Shown: positions 8,486 through 17,207 of the stretch, piece after piece
Position numbering within the stretch: position 1 is the first letter of the stretch
Layout of the letters: each line of letters begins with the position of its first letter
Assembly: GCA_963701065.1 (NCBI GenBank)
Contig: OY969558.1
Coordinates: forward strand, 1,116,001 to 1,180,000
Direction: 5' to 3'
Origin: Aquirickettsiella gammari
GTDB taxonomy: Bacteria; Pseudomonadota; Gammaproteobacteria; Diplorickettsiales; Diplorickettsiaceae
Length of the DNA stretch: 64,000 nt
Made by a program: the position numbers and the translations under genes
The notes under the pieces: model-generated
Told to the model about the DNA's origin: nothing
The model's database searches: none
The model's input: only the letters and a program-made list of their open reading frames with translations

Positions 8486-9811
8486 ATGCAAGCAGTAAAT
8501 CAATCAGATTTTGCCCGACCAGTTTATATTGTTGATGGTATGCGCACACCCTGGTTAAAAGCACGCGGTGAGCCAGGAAATTTTTCAGCCTCTGATTTAG
8601 CGGTGCAAGCGAGTCGCTATCTATTGGCACGCCAAACATTTACACCGGATCAGCTCGATGAAGTAGTTACAGGTTGTGTTATGGCAGGTCCTGATGAAGC
8701 TAACATTAGCCGTGTGATTGCTTTGCGTTTAGGTTGTGGTAAGGCAGTGCCTGCCTATACCGTACAGAGAAATTGCGCATCGGGTATGCAAGCCTTAGAT
8801 AGCGCCGCTTTGGATATTGCTTGTGGGCGCTATGATTTAGTATTAGCAGGTGGTACAGAAGCCATGAGTCAAGCGCCACTATTACTTAATCAAGGTATGA
8901 CCGCTTGGTTAGCCGCATGGAATGTAGCTAAAACACCTTTCGATCGGGTACGCTTATTGTGTCAGTTTAAATTAAAGTATTTAGCGCCAGTTATTGCTTT
9001 ATTGCGCGGTTTAACCGATCCTATTATAGGTCTATCTATGGGACAAACCGCCGAAATAATTGCCCATCGTTTTGGTATTAGCCGTGAAAAAATGGATGAA
9101 TTTTCTTTACAAAGTCATCAACGTTTAGCCGCCGCACAGGATGCAGGGATTTTCAAGGACGAACTAAATCCTGTTTATGATAGAAAAAACCATTATTATT
9201 CTTATGATAGCGGGTTACGTCGAGATACTCGTTTAGAAAAGTTAGCCAGCTTAAAACCTTTTTTTGACAAATCTTTTGGATTGGTAACAGCAGGTAATAG
9301 CTCTCAAGTCACAGATGGCGCCGCTTTTTTAGTTTTAGCCAGTGAAAAAGCCGTACAGCAATATCAATTACCCGTTTTAGCACGTATCGTAGATGTGGTA
9401 TGGGCAGGCGTTGAACCAAGTGAAATGGGTTTAGGTCCCGTTCATGCTGTTAGCATGTTACTAAAAAAACAACAATTAGCGTTCAATCGTATCGATTTTT
9501 GGGAAATTAATGAAGCTTTTGCAGGCCAAGTTTTAGCTTGTTTAGCAGCGTGGCAAGATATTGATTATTGTAAAACACAACTTGGATTAAGCGAGATCCT
9601 AGGTCAACTCAATCCAGCGATTCTCAATATAGATGGTGGGGCAATTGCGATGGGGCACCCAGTCGGTGCCAGTGGTGCACGCATTGTTTTGCATTTGGCG
9701 CATGTTTTAAAGAGAAAACAAGCGCGGTTTGGTATCGCAACACTTTGTATCGGTGGTGGGCAAGGTGGTGCGTTGTTACTTGAGCATGTCGATAAAGCGG
9801 GAGTCGTATAA
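8486..9811 (+). CDS. fadI: Acetyl-CoA C-acyltransferase (thiolase) of beta-oxidation
   Basis: Thiolytic cleavage of 3-ketoacyl-CoA to acetyl-CoA and a shortened acyl-CoA. The 441 residues carry the three thiolase signatures: nucleophile Cys97 in RNCASGM, His391 in AMGHPVGASGAR and Cys421 in CIGGGQGGA. The length and the loop insertion at about residues 140-180 resemble FadI rather than the shorter FadA (387), so the symbol is by resemblance. It lies 14 bp after fadE, and its stop overlaps the next start codon (TAATG), typical of translational coupling with the alpha subunit of a trifunctional-like complex. Confidence 0.9.
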   Translation: MQAVNQSDFARPVYIVDGMRTPWLKARGEPGNFSASDLAVQASRYLLARQTFTPDQLDEVVTGCVMAGPDEANISRVIALRLGCGKAVPAYTVQRNCASGMQALDSAALDIACGRYDLVLAGGTEAMSQAPLLLNQGMTAWLAAWNVAKTPFDRVRLLCQFKLKYLAPVIALLRGLTDPIIGLSMGQTAEIIAHRFGISREKMDEFSLQSHQRLAAAQDAGIFKDELNPVYDRKNHYYSYDSGLRRDTRLEKLASLKPFFDKSFGLVTAGNSSQVTDGAAFLVLASEKAVQQYQLPVLARIVDVVWAGVEPSEMGLGPVHAVSMLLKKQQLAFNRIDFWEINEAFAGQVLACLAAWQDIDYCKTQLGLSEILGQLNPAILNIDGGAIAMGHPVGASGARIVLHLAHVLKRKQARFGIATLCIGGGQGGALLLEHVDKAGVV

Positions 9812-11769
9812 TGCAAGTAAGCTACTTACATTGGAAATTGAAGCAGGAAAAAAACATGCTTTGGTTGTATTTTGATAAAAAAGATAGCTCCACTAATAAT
9901 ATAGATCAAAGTGTATTAACTGAACTAATGGCAATTATCCGGGAAATTGCAAAAAATAAATCGATACAAGGATTGATTATTACTTCTGATAAAACCACAG
10001 GCTTTATTGTGGGTGCTGATATTCAAATTATTAGCCAATTAAAAACTAAAAAAGAGATATTAGCTTTTACTCGGCAAGGACAAAGCGTGTTTGAGGAGTT
10101 AGCCAACTTAAAAATTCCTACTGTGGCATTGATAAATGGGCTTTGTTTGGGTGGAGGTTTAGAACTTGCTTTAGCGTGTGATTATCGTATTGGCTTAGAG
10201 GATAATAAAACTCGTTTAGGTCTACCTGAAATTATGCTTGGAATCCATCCAGGTTGGGGTGGTACAGTTCGCTTACCCCGTTTATTGGGTGCGCCGCGTG
10301 CATTGGAACTCATTTTAACAGGGAGAATTATCCATCCCTATGCGGCGGCTAAATTAGGTTTAATAGACAGAGTTGTTCCCTTGCGACAAGCTGAACGAGC
10401 CGCTTTGTATTATGCAAGCACAAAGCCTTGGAAACGAACACGATTTTCCGCACTAAACTGGAGAAAATTAACTAATTATTCTTGGGTAAGAAACTTGATT
10501 AGTGCGATTTTTCGACGTCGTTTAATTGCTAAAATCAATCCGTTACATTATCCAGCACCTTATGCCGCATTACATCTTTGGCAACAATATGGCGTCGCGC
10601 ATAAAGCATTTTTACAGGAGGCAGAGTCCTTAAGTAAGCTTGCTATGACCCCTACGGCAGAACATTTAATGCGGGTTTTTTTCTTGCGAGAACGTTTAAA
10701 AAAATTAGCTAAAAAAAAGACAGTCATTTTTCAATATGTCCATGTCATTGGGGCAGGAACAATGGGTGGAGATATTGCAGCATGGTGTGCTTTACAGGGA
10801 TTGAATGTCACTTTACAAGATCGCAACGCTAAATGTCTTGCTCCTGCTATGACACGTGCTTATGCCTTGTTTCAAAAACGCTTAAAAACACCACGTGCGA
10901 TTCAAGCGGCAATGGATAGGTTATTACCCGATTTAGCCGGTTATGGCATCCGCCGCGCGGATATTATTATTGAAGCCGTATTTGAAGATTTAACGATAAA
11001 ACGAGATTTATTTCGTCAATTAGAGAATCAAGCTAAACCGGATGCACTACTAGCAACTAATACGTCTAGTCTAGTTTTAGAAGCTATTCAACAGGGTTTG
11101 AAACATCCTGAACGTTTAGTTGGTTTACACTTCTTTAATCCTGTTGCTAAAATGCCGTTGGTTGAGGTAGTGCAATCCTCAATGAGTACACCTGAACTCA
11201 TCGAAAGAGCCTTAGCATTTGTCCATCAAATTAATCGCTTGCCCTTACCGGTTAAAAGCACACCTGGATTTTTAGTCAATCGTTTATTGATGCCTTATTT
11301 AATGCAAGCGGTATTATTGTTACAGACTGGTATCCCGGCCTCTGTCATTGATAAGGCTGCAGTCGATTTTGGCATGCCAATAGGACCTTTGGAATTAGCC
11401 GATACAGTAGGATTGGATATCTGCTTAGCGGTGGCCAAGATCTTAAGTCAATCGCTAGGGGGTGTTGTTGTTCCCGAAGGTCTCGAAAAAATGGTCGCTA
11501 ATAAGGACTTAGGACGTAAAACAGGGCGAGGATTTTATCGTTATAAAAAAGGTAAACCTATTAAAGAGAAGATTCCTGACGATTATAAAGCGCCTGTTGA
11601 TCTAGTGGATCGCTTAATACAGCCGATGTTAGATGAAGCTAAAAAATGCTTACAAGAAAAAGTAGTTGCAGATAGCGATTTGATTGATGCAGGAATTATT
11701 TTTGGTGCCGGGTTTGCCCCATTTCGAGGTGGCTTGATACAGTATGCAAAAGAGCAGGGCAAACTATAA
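9811..11769 (+). CDS. fadB: Enoyl-CoA hydratase / 3-hydroxyacyl-CoA dehydrogenase (multifunctional beta-oxidation alpha subunit)
   Basis: Bifunctional enzyme performing hydration and NAD-linked oxidation in beta-oxidation. Residues 1-190 form a crotonase domain with oxyanion motif GGGLELALACD and both catalytic glutamates, Glu118 and Glu140 (GLPEIMLGI). Residues about 308-640 form the dehydrogenase, with Rossmann motif GAGTMGG near 314, NTSSL, and catalytic His in GLHFFNPVAKMP. At 652 residues it is about 60-80 shorter than E. coli FadJ/FadB. The shortening lies in the linker and C-terminal regions; all active-site motifs remain. It could equally be called fadJ, given the FadI-like partner. 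Confidence 0.9.
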   Translation: MQVSYLHWKLKQEKNMLWLYFDKKDSSTNNIDQSVLTELMAIIREIAKNKSIQGLIITSDKTTGFIVGADIQIISQLKTKKEILAFTRQGQSVFEELANLKIPTVALINGLCLGGGLELALACDYRIGLEDNKTRLGLPEIMLGIHPGWGGTVRLPRLLGAPRALELILTGRIIHPYAAAKLGLIDRVVPLRQAERAALYYASTKPWKRTRFSALNWRKLTNYSWVRNLISAIFRRRLIAKINPLHYPAPYAALHLWQQYGVAHKAFLQEAESLSKLAMTPTAEHLMRVFFLRERLKKLAKKKTVIFQYVHVIGAGTMGGDIAAWCALQGLNVTLQDRNAKCLAPAMTRAYALFQKRLKTPRAIQAAMDRLLPDLAGYGIRRADIIIEAVFEDLTIKRDLFRQLENQAKPDALLATNTSSLVLEAIQQGLKHPERLVGLHFFNPVAKMPLVEVVQSSMSTPELIERALAFVHQINRLPLPVKSTPGFLVNRLLMPYLMQAVLLLQTGIPASVIDKAAVDFGMPIGPLELADTVGLDICLAVAKILSQSLGGVVVPEGLEKMVANKDLGRKTGRGFYRYKKGKPIKEKIPDDYKAPVDLVDRLIQPMLDEAKKCLQEKVVADSDLIDAGIIFGAGFAPFRGGLIQYAKEQGKL

Positions 11770-11819
11770 AACCCAGATCGATTTTTAGGTGTGGCTAAAT
11801 AGCAATTAATGGCAGTAGT

Positions 11820-12725
11820 TTATTCGCCTTTTTGTAACCGAGCGATACGTAATTCAAGTGGAGGATGACTTGAAAATAAAGCACGAAACCCACCGCTTTT
11901 ATGTGAAATTTTTAAAGTAGCTAAAGAGGGTGCGCGCGTGTCTTCAGGTTCTATTGCTTTTTGTAAGGCTTGTAACGCTTCTATCATTTTATCACGCCCA
12001 GCCAAAATAGCACCGCCTTTATCAGCACGATATTCACGATGACGAGAAAAAGCAGCGACTAAAATACTCCCTAGAAATGTAAATAAAATATCGAAGACCA
12101 TCGATAACATAAAAAATAGGGGGCCCGGACCGTTTATCGTTCCTTCATTGTTATTACGCTCAGCTGCCCCTACTGAGATTACATAAGCGGCTAGACGTGA
12201 TAAAAAAAGTGCAAAGGCATTAATGATGCCTAATATCAGCGTCATAGTAACCATATCGCCATTGGTGATGTGCGTGATCTCGTGACCTAATACACCTTCG
12301 ATTTCGTCAGGATTCATTTTTTGTAGTAAACCGCTAGAAACGGCAAGCAAAGAATTATTTTTAGTAGGTCCCGTGGCAAAAGCATTCAATTCAGGTGAAT
12401 TATATATACCCACTTCTGGCAATGTCTTTAAACCCGCTTTACGCGCTAGTCGATGGATAAGATCAATGATATCTTTTTCTTCGCCGGCGGCTGTGTTCGG
12501 GTCAATAATGTTAACCCCCATACTTTTTTTAGCAATAAACTTAGAGGTGAAGAGTGAAATAAAGGCACCTGCTGTCCCCCATAGCGCACAAAAGATAGCT
12601 AATGATAAATAATTAATTCCATGAGAGGTGAGGTAACTGTGCAGGCCGAGTAAATTTGTGACGATAGAAATGGTCGCGATAACTAGGATATTAGTCGCTA
12701 AAAACAATAAAACACGGCTAAACAT
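11820..12725 (-). CDS. htpX: Membrane zinc metalloprotease HtpX
   Basis: Inner-membrane quality-control protease (M48B) that cleaves misfolded membrane proteins, partly redundant with FtsH. The 301 residues start with two membrane helices (about 5-27 and 38-60). The zinc site H148-E149-x-x-H152 sits in LGHEITHITNGD, followed by two more hydrophobic segments and the third-ligand region SRHREYRADKGGA. The C-terminal FSSHPPLELRIARL is typical. It is separated from fadB, which is convergent, by 50 bp, with groEL upstream beyond a terminator. No heat-shock promoter consensus was found in its upstream 123 bp, although the family is heat-inducible in enterobacteria. Confidence 0.95.
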   Translation of the reverse strand: MFSRVLLFLATNILVIATISIVTNLLGLHSYLTSHGINYLSLAIFCALWGTAGAFISLFTSKFIAKKSMGVNIIDPNTAAGEEKDIIDLIHRLARKAGLKTLPEVGIYNSPELNAFATGPTKNNSLLAVSSGLLQKMNPDEIEGVLGHEITHITNGDMVTMTLILGIINAFALFLSRLAAYVISVGAAERNNNEGTINGPGPLFFMLSMVFDILFTFLGSILVAAFSRHREYRADKGGAILAGRDKMIEALQALQKAIEPEDTRAPSLATLKISHKSGGFRALFSSHPPLELRIARLQKGE

Positions 12726-12794
12726 AAAAATAATTCCTTGTTTAGAAGAGTACTTTACTAATTATCAAGTGTAGCAGTTAATTTGATGAAAAAG

Positions 12795-12820
12795 AAAACC
12801 CCGCATTAAGCGGGGTTTTT
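12795..12820 (-). terminator. Rho-independent terminator of groESL
   Basis: A perfect 10-bp stem (AAAACCCCGC, 12795-12804, with GCGGGGTTTT, 12810-12819) and a 5-nt loop. Read on the minus strand it follows the groEL stop by about 30 nt and ends in a T-rich run (TTTTCTTTTTC). It separates groESL from htpX. Confidence 0.9.
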
Positions 12821-12848
12821 AGTGTCAAGTTAAATACGGGGAACTTTT

Positions 12849-14516
12849 TTACATCATTCCGCCCATACCGCCCATGCCACCCATACCGCCCATGCCACCC
12901 ATATCACCACCACCTGCAGCGGCGCCTTCATCCTTTTTAGGGAGGTCAGCAACCATGCATTCTGTGGTAATCATAAGGCCAGCTATCGAAGCTGCATTTT
13001 GCAATGCAGTGCGGGTTACCTTAGTCGGATCCAAGATACCCATTTCTATCATATCGCCATACTCCCCTGTTGCGGCGTTGTAACCATAGTTACTCTTATC
13101 ACTATTAAGCACTTTATCAATAATGACATCGGGAAGTCCGCCCGCATTAGCCACTATTTGTCGTAAAGGTGAACACATGGCTTCAGCAATAATTCGAATA
13201 CCATGCCCTTGATCGGAGTTAATACCTTTTAGATTTTTTAAAGCGCTTAAAGCACGTATCAACGCGACACCGCCACCAGGAACAACACCTTCTTGAACGG
13301 CTGCACGGGTTGCATGAAGTGCATCTTCTACACGTGCTTTCTTTTCTTTCATTTCCGTTTCAGTAGCGGCACCGACTTTAATAACAGCAACACCACCGGA
13401 TAGTTTAGCTGAGCGTTCCTGTAATTTTTCTTTGTCATAGTCAGAAGTGCTAATACTAATTTGAGTATCAATTTCTGCTATTCGACTTTGAATCATGGAT
13501 TTTTCACCCTGACCATCAATAATAGTCGTATTGTCTTTAGTAACCACAACACGTTTAGCTGAACCTAAATCATCTAGGCCAGCTTTTTCAAGGGCCAAAC
13601 CGATTTCTTCCGCAATAACATTCGCTTTTGTTAAAATAGCGATATCTTTTAGCATTTCTTTACGCCGGTCACCAAAGCCAGGCGCCTTAACAGCACACAC
13701 TTTGACTATGCCACGAATCGTATTAACGACTAAGGTCGCTAATGCTTCGCCCTCTACATCTTCTGCAATAATGAATAAAGAACGGCCTGCTTTAGCAACC
13801 GCTTCAAGCACAGGTAACATTTCGCGAATATTAGTAATCTTCTTGTCAACCAATAAGATAAAAGGATTATCTAATTCGCACGCCATGCTTTGTTGGTTGT
13901 TGATAAAGTAAGGAGAGAGGTAACCACGGTCAAATTGCATACCTTCTACGGTATCCAATTCATTACTCAGTCCAGAACCATCTTCTACGGTAATAACGCC
14001 TTTTTTACCGACCTTTTTCATCGCATCGGCAATGATTTTACCAATTTCTTTGTCATCATTCGCTGAAACGGTGCCGACTTGAGCAATCTCATGATCAGCG
14101 TTACAAGGTTTTGAAATATTTTTCAATGCTTCTATTGCCGCAATAACCGCCTTATCAATACCTCGCTTGAGATCCATCGGATTCATGCCAGCGGCGACGG
14201 CTTTCATTCCTTCACGCAAAATAGATTGCGCCAAAACAGTGGCGGTAGTTGTTCCATCACCTGCTTCGTCTGAAGTATGGGATGCTACTTCTTTAACCAT
14301 CTGTGCACCCATATTTTCGAACTTATCTTTGAGCTCAATTTCTTTAGCAACAGAAACACCGTCTTTTGTGATGGTGGGAGCACCGAAGCTTTTGTCTAGA
14401 ATAACATTCCGACCTTTAGGACCTAAGGTTACCTTGACAGCCTCTGCTAGTACATCCACACCGCGTAAGATAGATGCACGAGCATCTACGCCAAATTGTA
14501 AAACTTTTGCAGCCAT
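12849..14516 (-). CDS. groEL: Chaperonin GroEL (Hsp60)
   Basis: ATP-driven tetradecameric folding chamber in the cytosol. The 555 residues start MAAKVLQFGVDARASIL and carry the nucleotide loop KVTLGPKGRNV and GDGTTTATVLA with its catalytic Asp; the C terminus is the flexible GGM repeat tail (five repeats ending MM). The start has AGAGGAA upstream. It is the second gene of groES-groEL, separated by 41 bp, and is ended by a strong hairpin. Only this one copy is in the window. Regulation is likely through the sigma32-type promoter in front of groES. Confidence 0.99.
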   Translation of the reverse strand: MAAKVLQFGVDARASILRGVDVLAEAVKVTLGPKGRNVILDKSFGAPTITKDGVSVAKEIELKDKFENMGAQMVKEVASHTSDEAGDGTTTATVLAQSILREGMKAVAAGMNPMDLKRGIDKAVIAAIEALKNISKPCNADHEIAQVGTVSANDDKEIGKIIADAMKKVGKKGVITVEDGSGLSNELDTVEGMQFDRGYLSPYFINNQQSMACELDNPFILLVDKKITNIREMLPVLEAVAKAGRSLFIIAEDVEGEALATLVVNTIRGIVKVCAVKAPGFGDRRKEMLKDIAILTKANVIAEEIGLALEKAGLDDLGSAKRVVVTKDNTTIIDGQGEKSMIQSRIAEIDTQISISTSDYDKEKLQERSAKLSGGVAVIKVGAATETEMKEKKARVEDALHATRAAVQEGVVPGGGVALIRALSALKNLKGINSDQGHGIRIIAEAMCSPLRQIVANAGGLPDVIIDKVLNSDKSNYGYNAATGEYGDMIEMGILDPTKVTRTALQNAASIAGLMITTECMVADLPKKDEGAAAGGGDMGGMGGMGGMGGMGGMM

Positions 14517-14557
14517 TTTATTAATTCCTCTGAAAAAAAATAAGAGTTTAAATTTAG

Positions 14558-14857
14558 TTAATCTTCGATGGTTGCCATGATGTCATCTTCGCGCATGACG
14601 ATATACTCTTCGTCATTGAATTTGACTTCAGTACCTGAGTATTTACCAAATAAGACCTTTTCACCGACCTTGACAACAGGTGAGCAAAGCTCTCCCGATT
14701 CAAAGCGCTTTCCAGGGCCTACGGCAACCACTTCACCTTTTATAGGCTTTTCTTTTGCTGTATCGGGTATCACAATACCGCCTTTTGATCTTTCCTCTTC
14801 GAGCGCGCGTTTAACAACAACACGGTCATGTAAGGGTTTTACTTTTTTAACACTCAT
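14558..14857 (-). CDS. groES: Co-chaperonin GroES (Hsp10)
   Basis: Heptameric lid of the GroEL chamber. It has 99 residues, close to the usual 96-97. Motifs are KPLHDRVVVKR at the N terminus, the mobile loop EEERSKGGIVIPDTAKEKP, and VLFGKYSGTEVKFNDEEY with the final DIMATIED. A strong AAGGAG site lies 8 nt before the ATG. The leader is about 120 nt long from the predicted heat-shock start site. It is transcribed ahead of groEL. Confidence 0.99.
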   Translation of the reverse strand: MSVKKVKPLHDRVVVKRALEEERSKGGIVIPDTAKEKPIKGEVVAVGPGKRFESGELCSPVVKVGEKVLFGKYSGTEVKFNDEEYIVMREDDIMATIED

Positions 14858-14985
14858 GCAGATTTCTCCTTAAGAATTACTATCATAATGAGGATATAAA
14901 TCAAATTAACCTCTTAGAAGGGGCTAATCATAATGATGTTTGGTAAAGAGCACAAGAAGCTGATTTACCACATCAACACCACTTT

Positions 14986-15014
14986 ATATGGGGAGTGCTC
15001 TTGGGAAATTCAAG
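14986..15014 (-). promoter_or_regulatory. Sigma32 (RpoH) heat-shock promoter of groES-groEL
   Basis: On the minus strand: CTTGAA (-35, complement of 15009-15014), 15-nt spacer, CCCCATAT (-10, complement of 14986-14993). This matches the RpoH consensus CTTGAA / CCCCATnT in every fixed position. Transcription would start near 14979, leaving a leader of about 120 nt before groES. Confidence 0.85.
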
Positions 15015-15019
15015 TCAAG

Positions 15020-15055
15020 CAGGTTAAAATTTACTGGATTTTAACCTGGTTTTTT
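15020..15055 (+). terminator. Terminator-like hairpin upstream of the groE promoter
   Basis: Perfect 11-bp inverted repeat (CAGGTTAAAAT, 15020-15030, and ATTTTAACCTG, 15038-15048) with a 7-nt loop, then GTTTTTT on the plus strand. It has the form of a Rho-independent terminator, but no accepted plus-strand gene precedes it. Alternatives are the end of a small RNA, or an operator just upstream of the groE -35 box. Confidence 0.4.
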
Positions 15056-15173
15056 AGGCATTTATTGATGAAGAACAAAGTAGCGATCCAAACCCAGGAT
15101 GTGCCGGCTTCGATGAGCCTTATTCACAAACAACTGAGGTATTATGATTTATGATGCCCAAACTAGCACATTT

Positions 15174-16427
15174 TTAAGTAACGCCTTCGATAGAGGAAGT
15201 CGCATGATGATTGTTAAGGTCACCACGTAAATACCATAATAAGCCTAATCCGGGAAGGCAAGCCATAAGCGATAAAAGAAAGAATACCGGCCAGCTAAAA
15301 TAAGTGACAATAAGGCCCGCTATAGGGCCGACGAAAACACGTCCCACACTAGCGAGTGCCGAAAACAAAGCAAATTGGGTGGCTGTGTAACGATGATCAC
15401 ATAAACTCATGATAAAAGCGATAAAGGCAATACTTGCCATCGCATTACAAAAACTATCGACAGAAATAGCAAAAACTAACCAATGATAATTGTGCCCTGC
15501 TAGAGCAAGTTGTAGTAGAGTTAAAATGGCGACCGCCTGCAAAATGCCAAAATATAATAAGGCACGAAATAAACTGATACGTGCCATTAGGACACCGCCG
15601 ATGAAAAGACCCAATAGGGTGGCAAAAAAACCTACACCCTTATTGACAACAGCTACAGTACTTAAAGAAAAATCTAATCCACGAATCAAAAAGGGTGTCG
15701 TTAATGAAATACTGAGTGCATCCCCAAACTTATAAAGTAAAATAAACAGTAAAATTAACCAGGCAGATTTTCTACTTAAAAACTCTTTAAAAGGTTCAAC
15801 AATCGCCGCATGTAGCGTAGTAGGAGGATGCTTTTCTTGTTCATTAGCAGGTTCCTCTCCAAACCAACTTCCAAAAAGGCCAATACCTATGAAGCTTGCC
15901 ATTATTAAGTAGGTAGCACGCCAGCCTATGTATTCTGCCAGTGCCAGTGCCAGTGCGCCCGAAACTAACATGGCCACTCTATATCCCCAGGTATAAAGGG
16001 TGGTTCCGATCCCACGTTCACAAGGCGTTAGAATATCGGTTCGGTAAGCATCTACCGCAATATCTTGTGAGGCTGAAAGAAAAGCAACTAGGAAAGCGAG
16101 GGCTATTAATAGTGACGGATTAGATTGAGGATTGGCTAAAGCCATACCAGCAATAGCTATTAGTAAAGCGAACTGCGTGATAAGCAACCAGCCTCGCCGT
16201 CGTCCTAATAAAGGCGGGATCCAACGGTCGAGTAAGGGAGCCCATAAAAACTTATAAATATAAGGTTGACCTATTAAGCCTAGGCTGCCAATTGCAAGAA
16301 GGCTCGCTCCTGTTACTGTGAACCAAGCCTGTAATGTACTAGAGGTTAAAGAAAGTGGTAAACCGGATGAGAAGCCTAATAATAGTGTAGAAAATAGATT
16401 GCGCTTACTAAGTTTATTAGCAGACAT
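15174..16427 (-). CDS. ampG: AmpG-family muropeptide permease (MFS)
   Basis: Inner-membrane transporter of the major facilitator superfamily. AmpG imports anhydro-muropeptides for cell-wall recycling. The 417 residues give about 12 membrane segments. Signatures include the first-helix region LLLGFSSGLPLSLTSSTLQAW, YKFLWAPLLDR and the segment SASQDIAVDAYR, all typical of AmpG. It is shorter than E. coli AmpG (491), lacking the extra C-terminal helices, as in many gammaproteobacteria. It follows the lipoprotein gene on the minus strand behind a strong terminator, so it probably has its own promoter. Substrate assignment is by family; closely related members import other peptidoglycan fragments. 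Confidence 0.87.
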   Translation of the reverse strand: MSANKLSKRNLFSTLLLGFSSGLPLSLTSSTLQAWFTVTGASLLAIGSLGLIGQPYIYKFLWAPLLDRWIPPLLGRRRGWLLITQFALLIAIAGMALANPQSNPSLLIALAFLVAFLSASQDIAVDAYRTDILTPCERGIGTTLYTWGYRVAMLVSGALALALAEYIGWRATYLIMASFIGIGLFGSWFGEEPANEQEKHPPTTLHAAIVEPFKEFLSRKSAWLILLFILLYKFGDALSISLTTPFLIRGLDFSLSTVAVVNKGVGFFATLLGLFIGGVLMARISLFRALLYFGILQAVAILTLLQLALAGHNYHWLVFAISVDSFCNAMASIAFIAFIMSLCDHRYTATQFALFSALASVGRVFVGPIAGLIVTYFSWPVFFLLSLMACLPGLGLLWYLRGDLNNHHATSSIEGVT

Positions 16428-16448
16428 GTTGGATTCCTAAAATAAATG

Positions 16449-16479
16449 AACAAAGGGAAGAATTTATCTTCCCTTTGTT
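16449..16479 (-). terminator. Rho-independent terminator of the glycine-zipper lipoprotein gene
   Basis: Perfect 12-bp stem AACAAAGGGAAG (16449-16460) with CTTCCCTTTGTT (16468-16479) and a 7-nt loop, 25 nt beyond the lipoprotein stop. The minus-strand downstream side is T-rich (TCATTTATTTT). It separates the lipoprotein gene from ampG. Confidence 0.8.
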
Positions 16480-16503
16480 TAAGCAGTCGTTAATAGTTAA
16501 TTA

Positions 16504-16989
16504 TTAACGTGCGTAATAATTAGGATCCGCAATGATACGAGCACGACCACCAGCACTGTATTGTACTAAAACATGTTGGCCGCGGTTAAAGCTAGGGGTA
16601 GGTCCTTGTACTACCGAAATTAAAGATTTATTTCGGAGTCTAAGCACATATTCAACACCCGTTTGTGTAGAAAGACCTTTTTGTACTTGATTACCCGCAA
16701 TGCCACCCAATAGTGCTCCACCAATGCCGGCTGCTAAACTACCGTTACCTTGCCCTACTTGCGAACCCGCAATAGCGCCTAAGGCGCCACCTGTTATGGA
16801 GCCCACACCAAGTCCAGAGCCACTATTGGATACCTGCACAACGCGGCTACTAACCACCACCCCTTGTACAACACGTTGAATTTGTCCTGCATTCTCCGTT
16901 GTATAACGATCAGGCGATAAAGAAGGTGCGCAACCGGCTAAAGTTAATAAGCTTAGCAGCGACATTAAAAAATGGACGTAAAATTTCAT
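16504..16989 (-). CDS. Glycine-zipper outer-membrane lipoprotein (SlyB/17-kDa antigen-like)
   Basis: 161 residues. The signal peptide MKFYVHFLMSLLSLLTLAGC has lipobox LAGC, so Cys20 would be acylated; the next residues (Ala-Pro) favour the outer membrane. Residues about 60-108 form a glycine-zipper double-helix segment (GGALGAIAGSQVGQGNG and GGALLGGIAGNQVQKG), as in SlyB, Pcp and the rickettsial 17-kDa antigen. A small beta-rich C-terminal domain follows (VEYVLRLRN...GQHVLVQYSAGGRARI). SlyB-type proteins stabilise outer-membrane barrels under stress. The gene stands alone, with its own terminator and a 218-bp AT-rich upstream gap. Confidence 0.85.
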   Translation of the reverse strand: MKFYVHFLMSLLSLLTLAGCAPSLSPDRYTTENAGQIQRVVQGVVVSSRVVQVSNSGSGLGVGSITGGALGAIAGSQVGQGNGSLAAGIGGALLGGIAGNQVQKGLSTQTGVEYVLRLRNKSLISVVQGPTPSFNRGQHVLVQYSAGGRARIIADPNYYAR

Positions 16990-17207
16990 AGTTGACCTCG
17001 TGGGTATATATTAATTTATTATTTATAATGATTAGAAATAAGGCATAAAGTTTGTTTTATAAGCTACAACTAATTTTATATTATTACCTGATATTGTCAT
17101 ATTAAAAGCTAAACAAACACCGCCAATCAATAGGGAATACTAGTAGATGGGTTCTTACCCGTCAACGTATTTGAATGCTTAAAACTTAGCATATTCACAC
17201 CAATGTA

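Larger units (their letters stand above)
14858..15173. other. Intergenic region between groES and ampG, regulatory
   Basis: 316 bp without a convincing gene. It holds the groES ribosome site, the sigma32-type promoter at 14986-15014, and an 11-bp perfect hairpin followed by six T on the plus strand at 15020-15055. A plus-strand promoter-like pair, TTAACC (14906-14911) and CATAAT (14929-14934) with a 17-nt spacer, precedes that hairpin by about 85 bp, so a short plus-strand RNA is possible. A 73-codon open frame at 14933-15154 runs through both promoter and hairpin and is not accepted as a gene. Confidence 0.5.

Noticed and set aside
12874..14580. Long open frames on the plus strand opposite groEL and groES
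   Set aside because: These are antisense shadows caused by the codon bias of the chaperonin genes; their translations show no domain.
14986..15010. AGAGCACTC near the groE promoter as half of a CIRCE (HrcA) operator
   Set aside because: The second half at the required 9-nt distance matches too poorly to GAGTGCTAA; the overlap with the sigma32 -10 explains it.
14933..15154. 73-codon open frame on the plus strand between groES and ampG
   Set aside because: It crosses the groE sigma32 promoter and a terminator-like hairpin, has no ribosome site and no protein-like features.
17140..17165. GGGT/ACCC hairpin downstream of recO as a terminator
   Set aside because: Stem is short and no T run follows on the minus strand.
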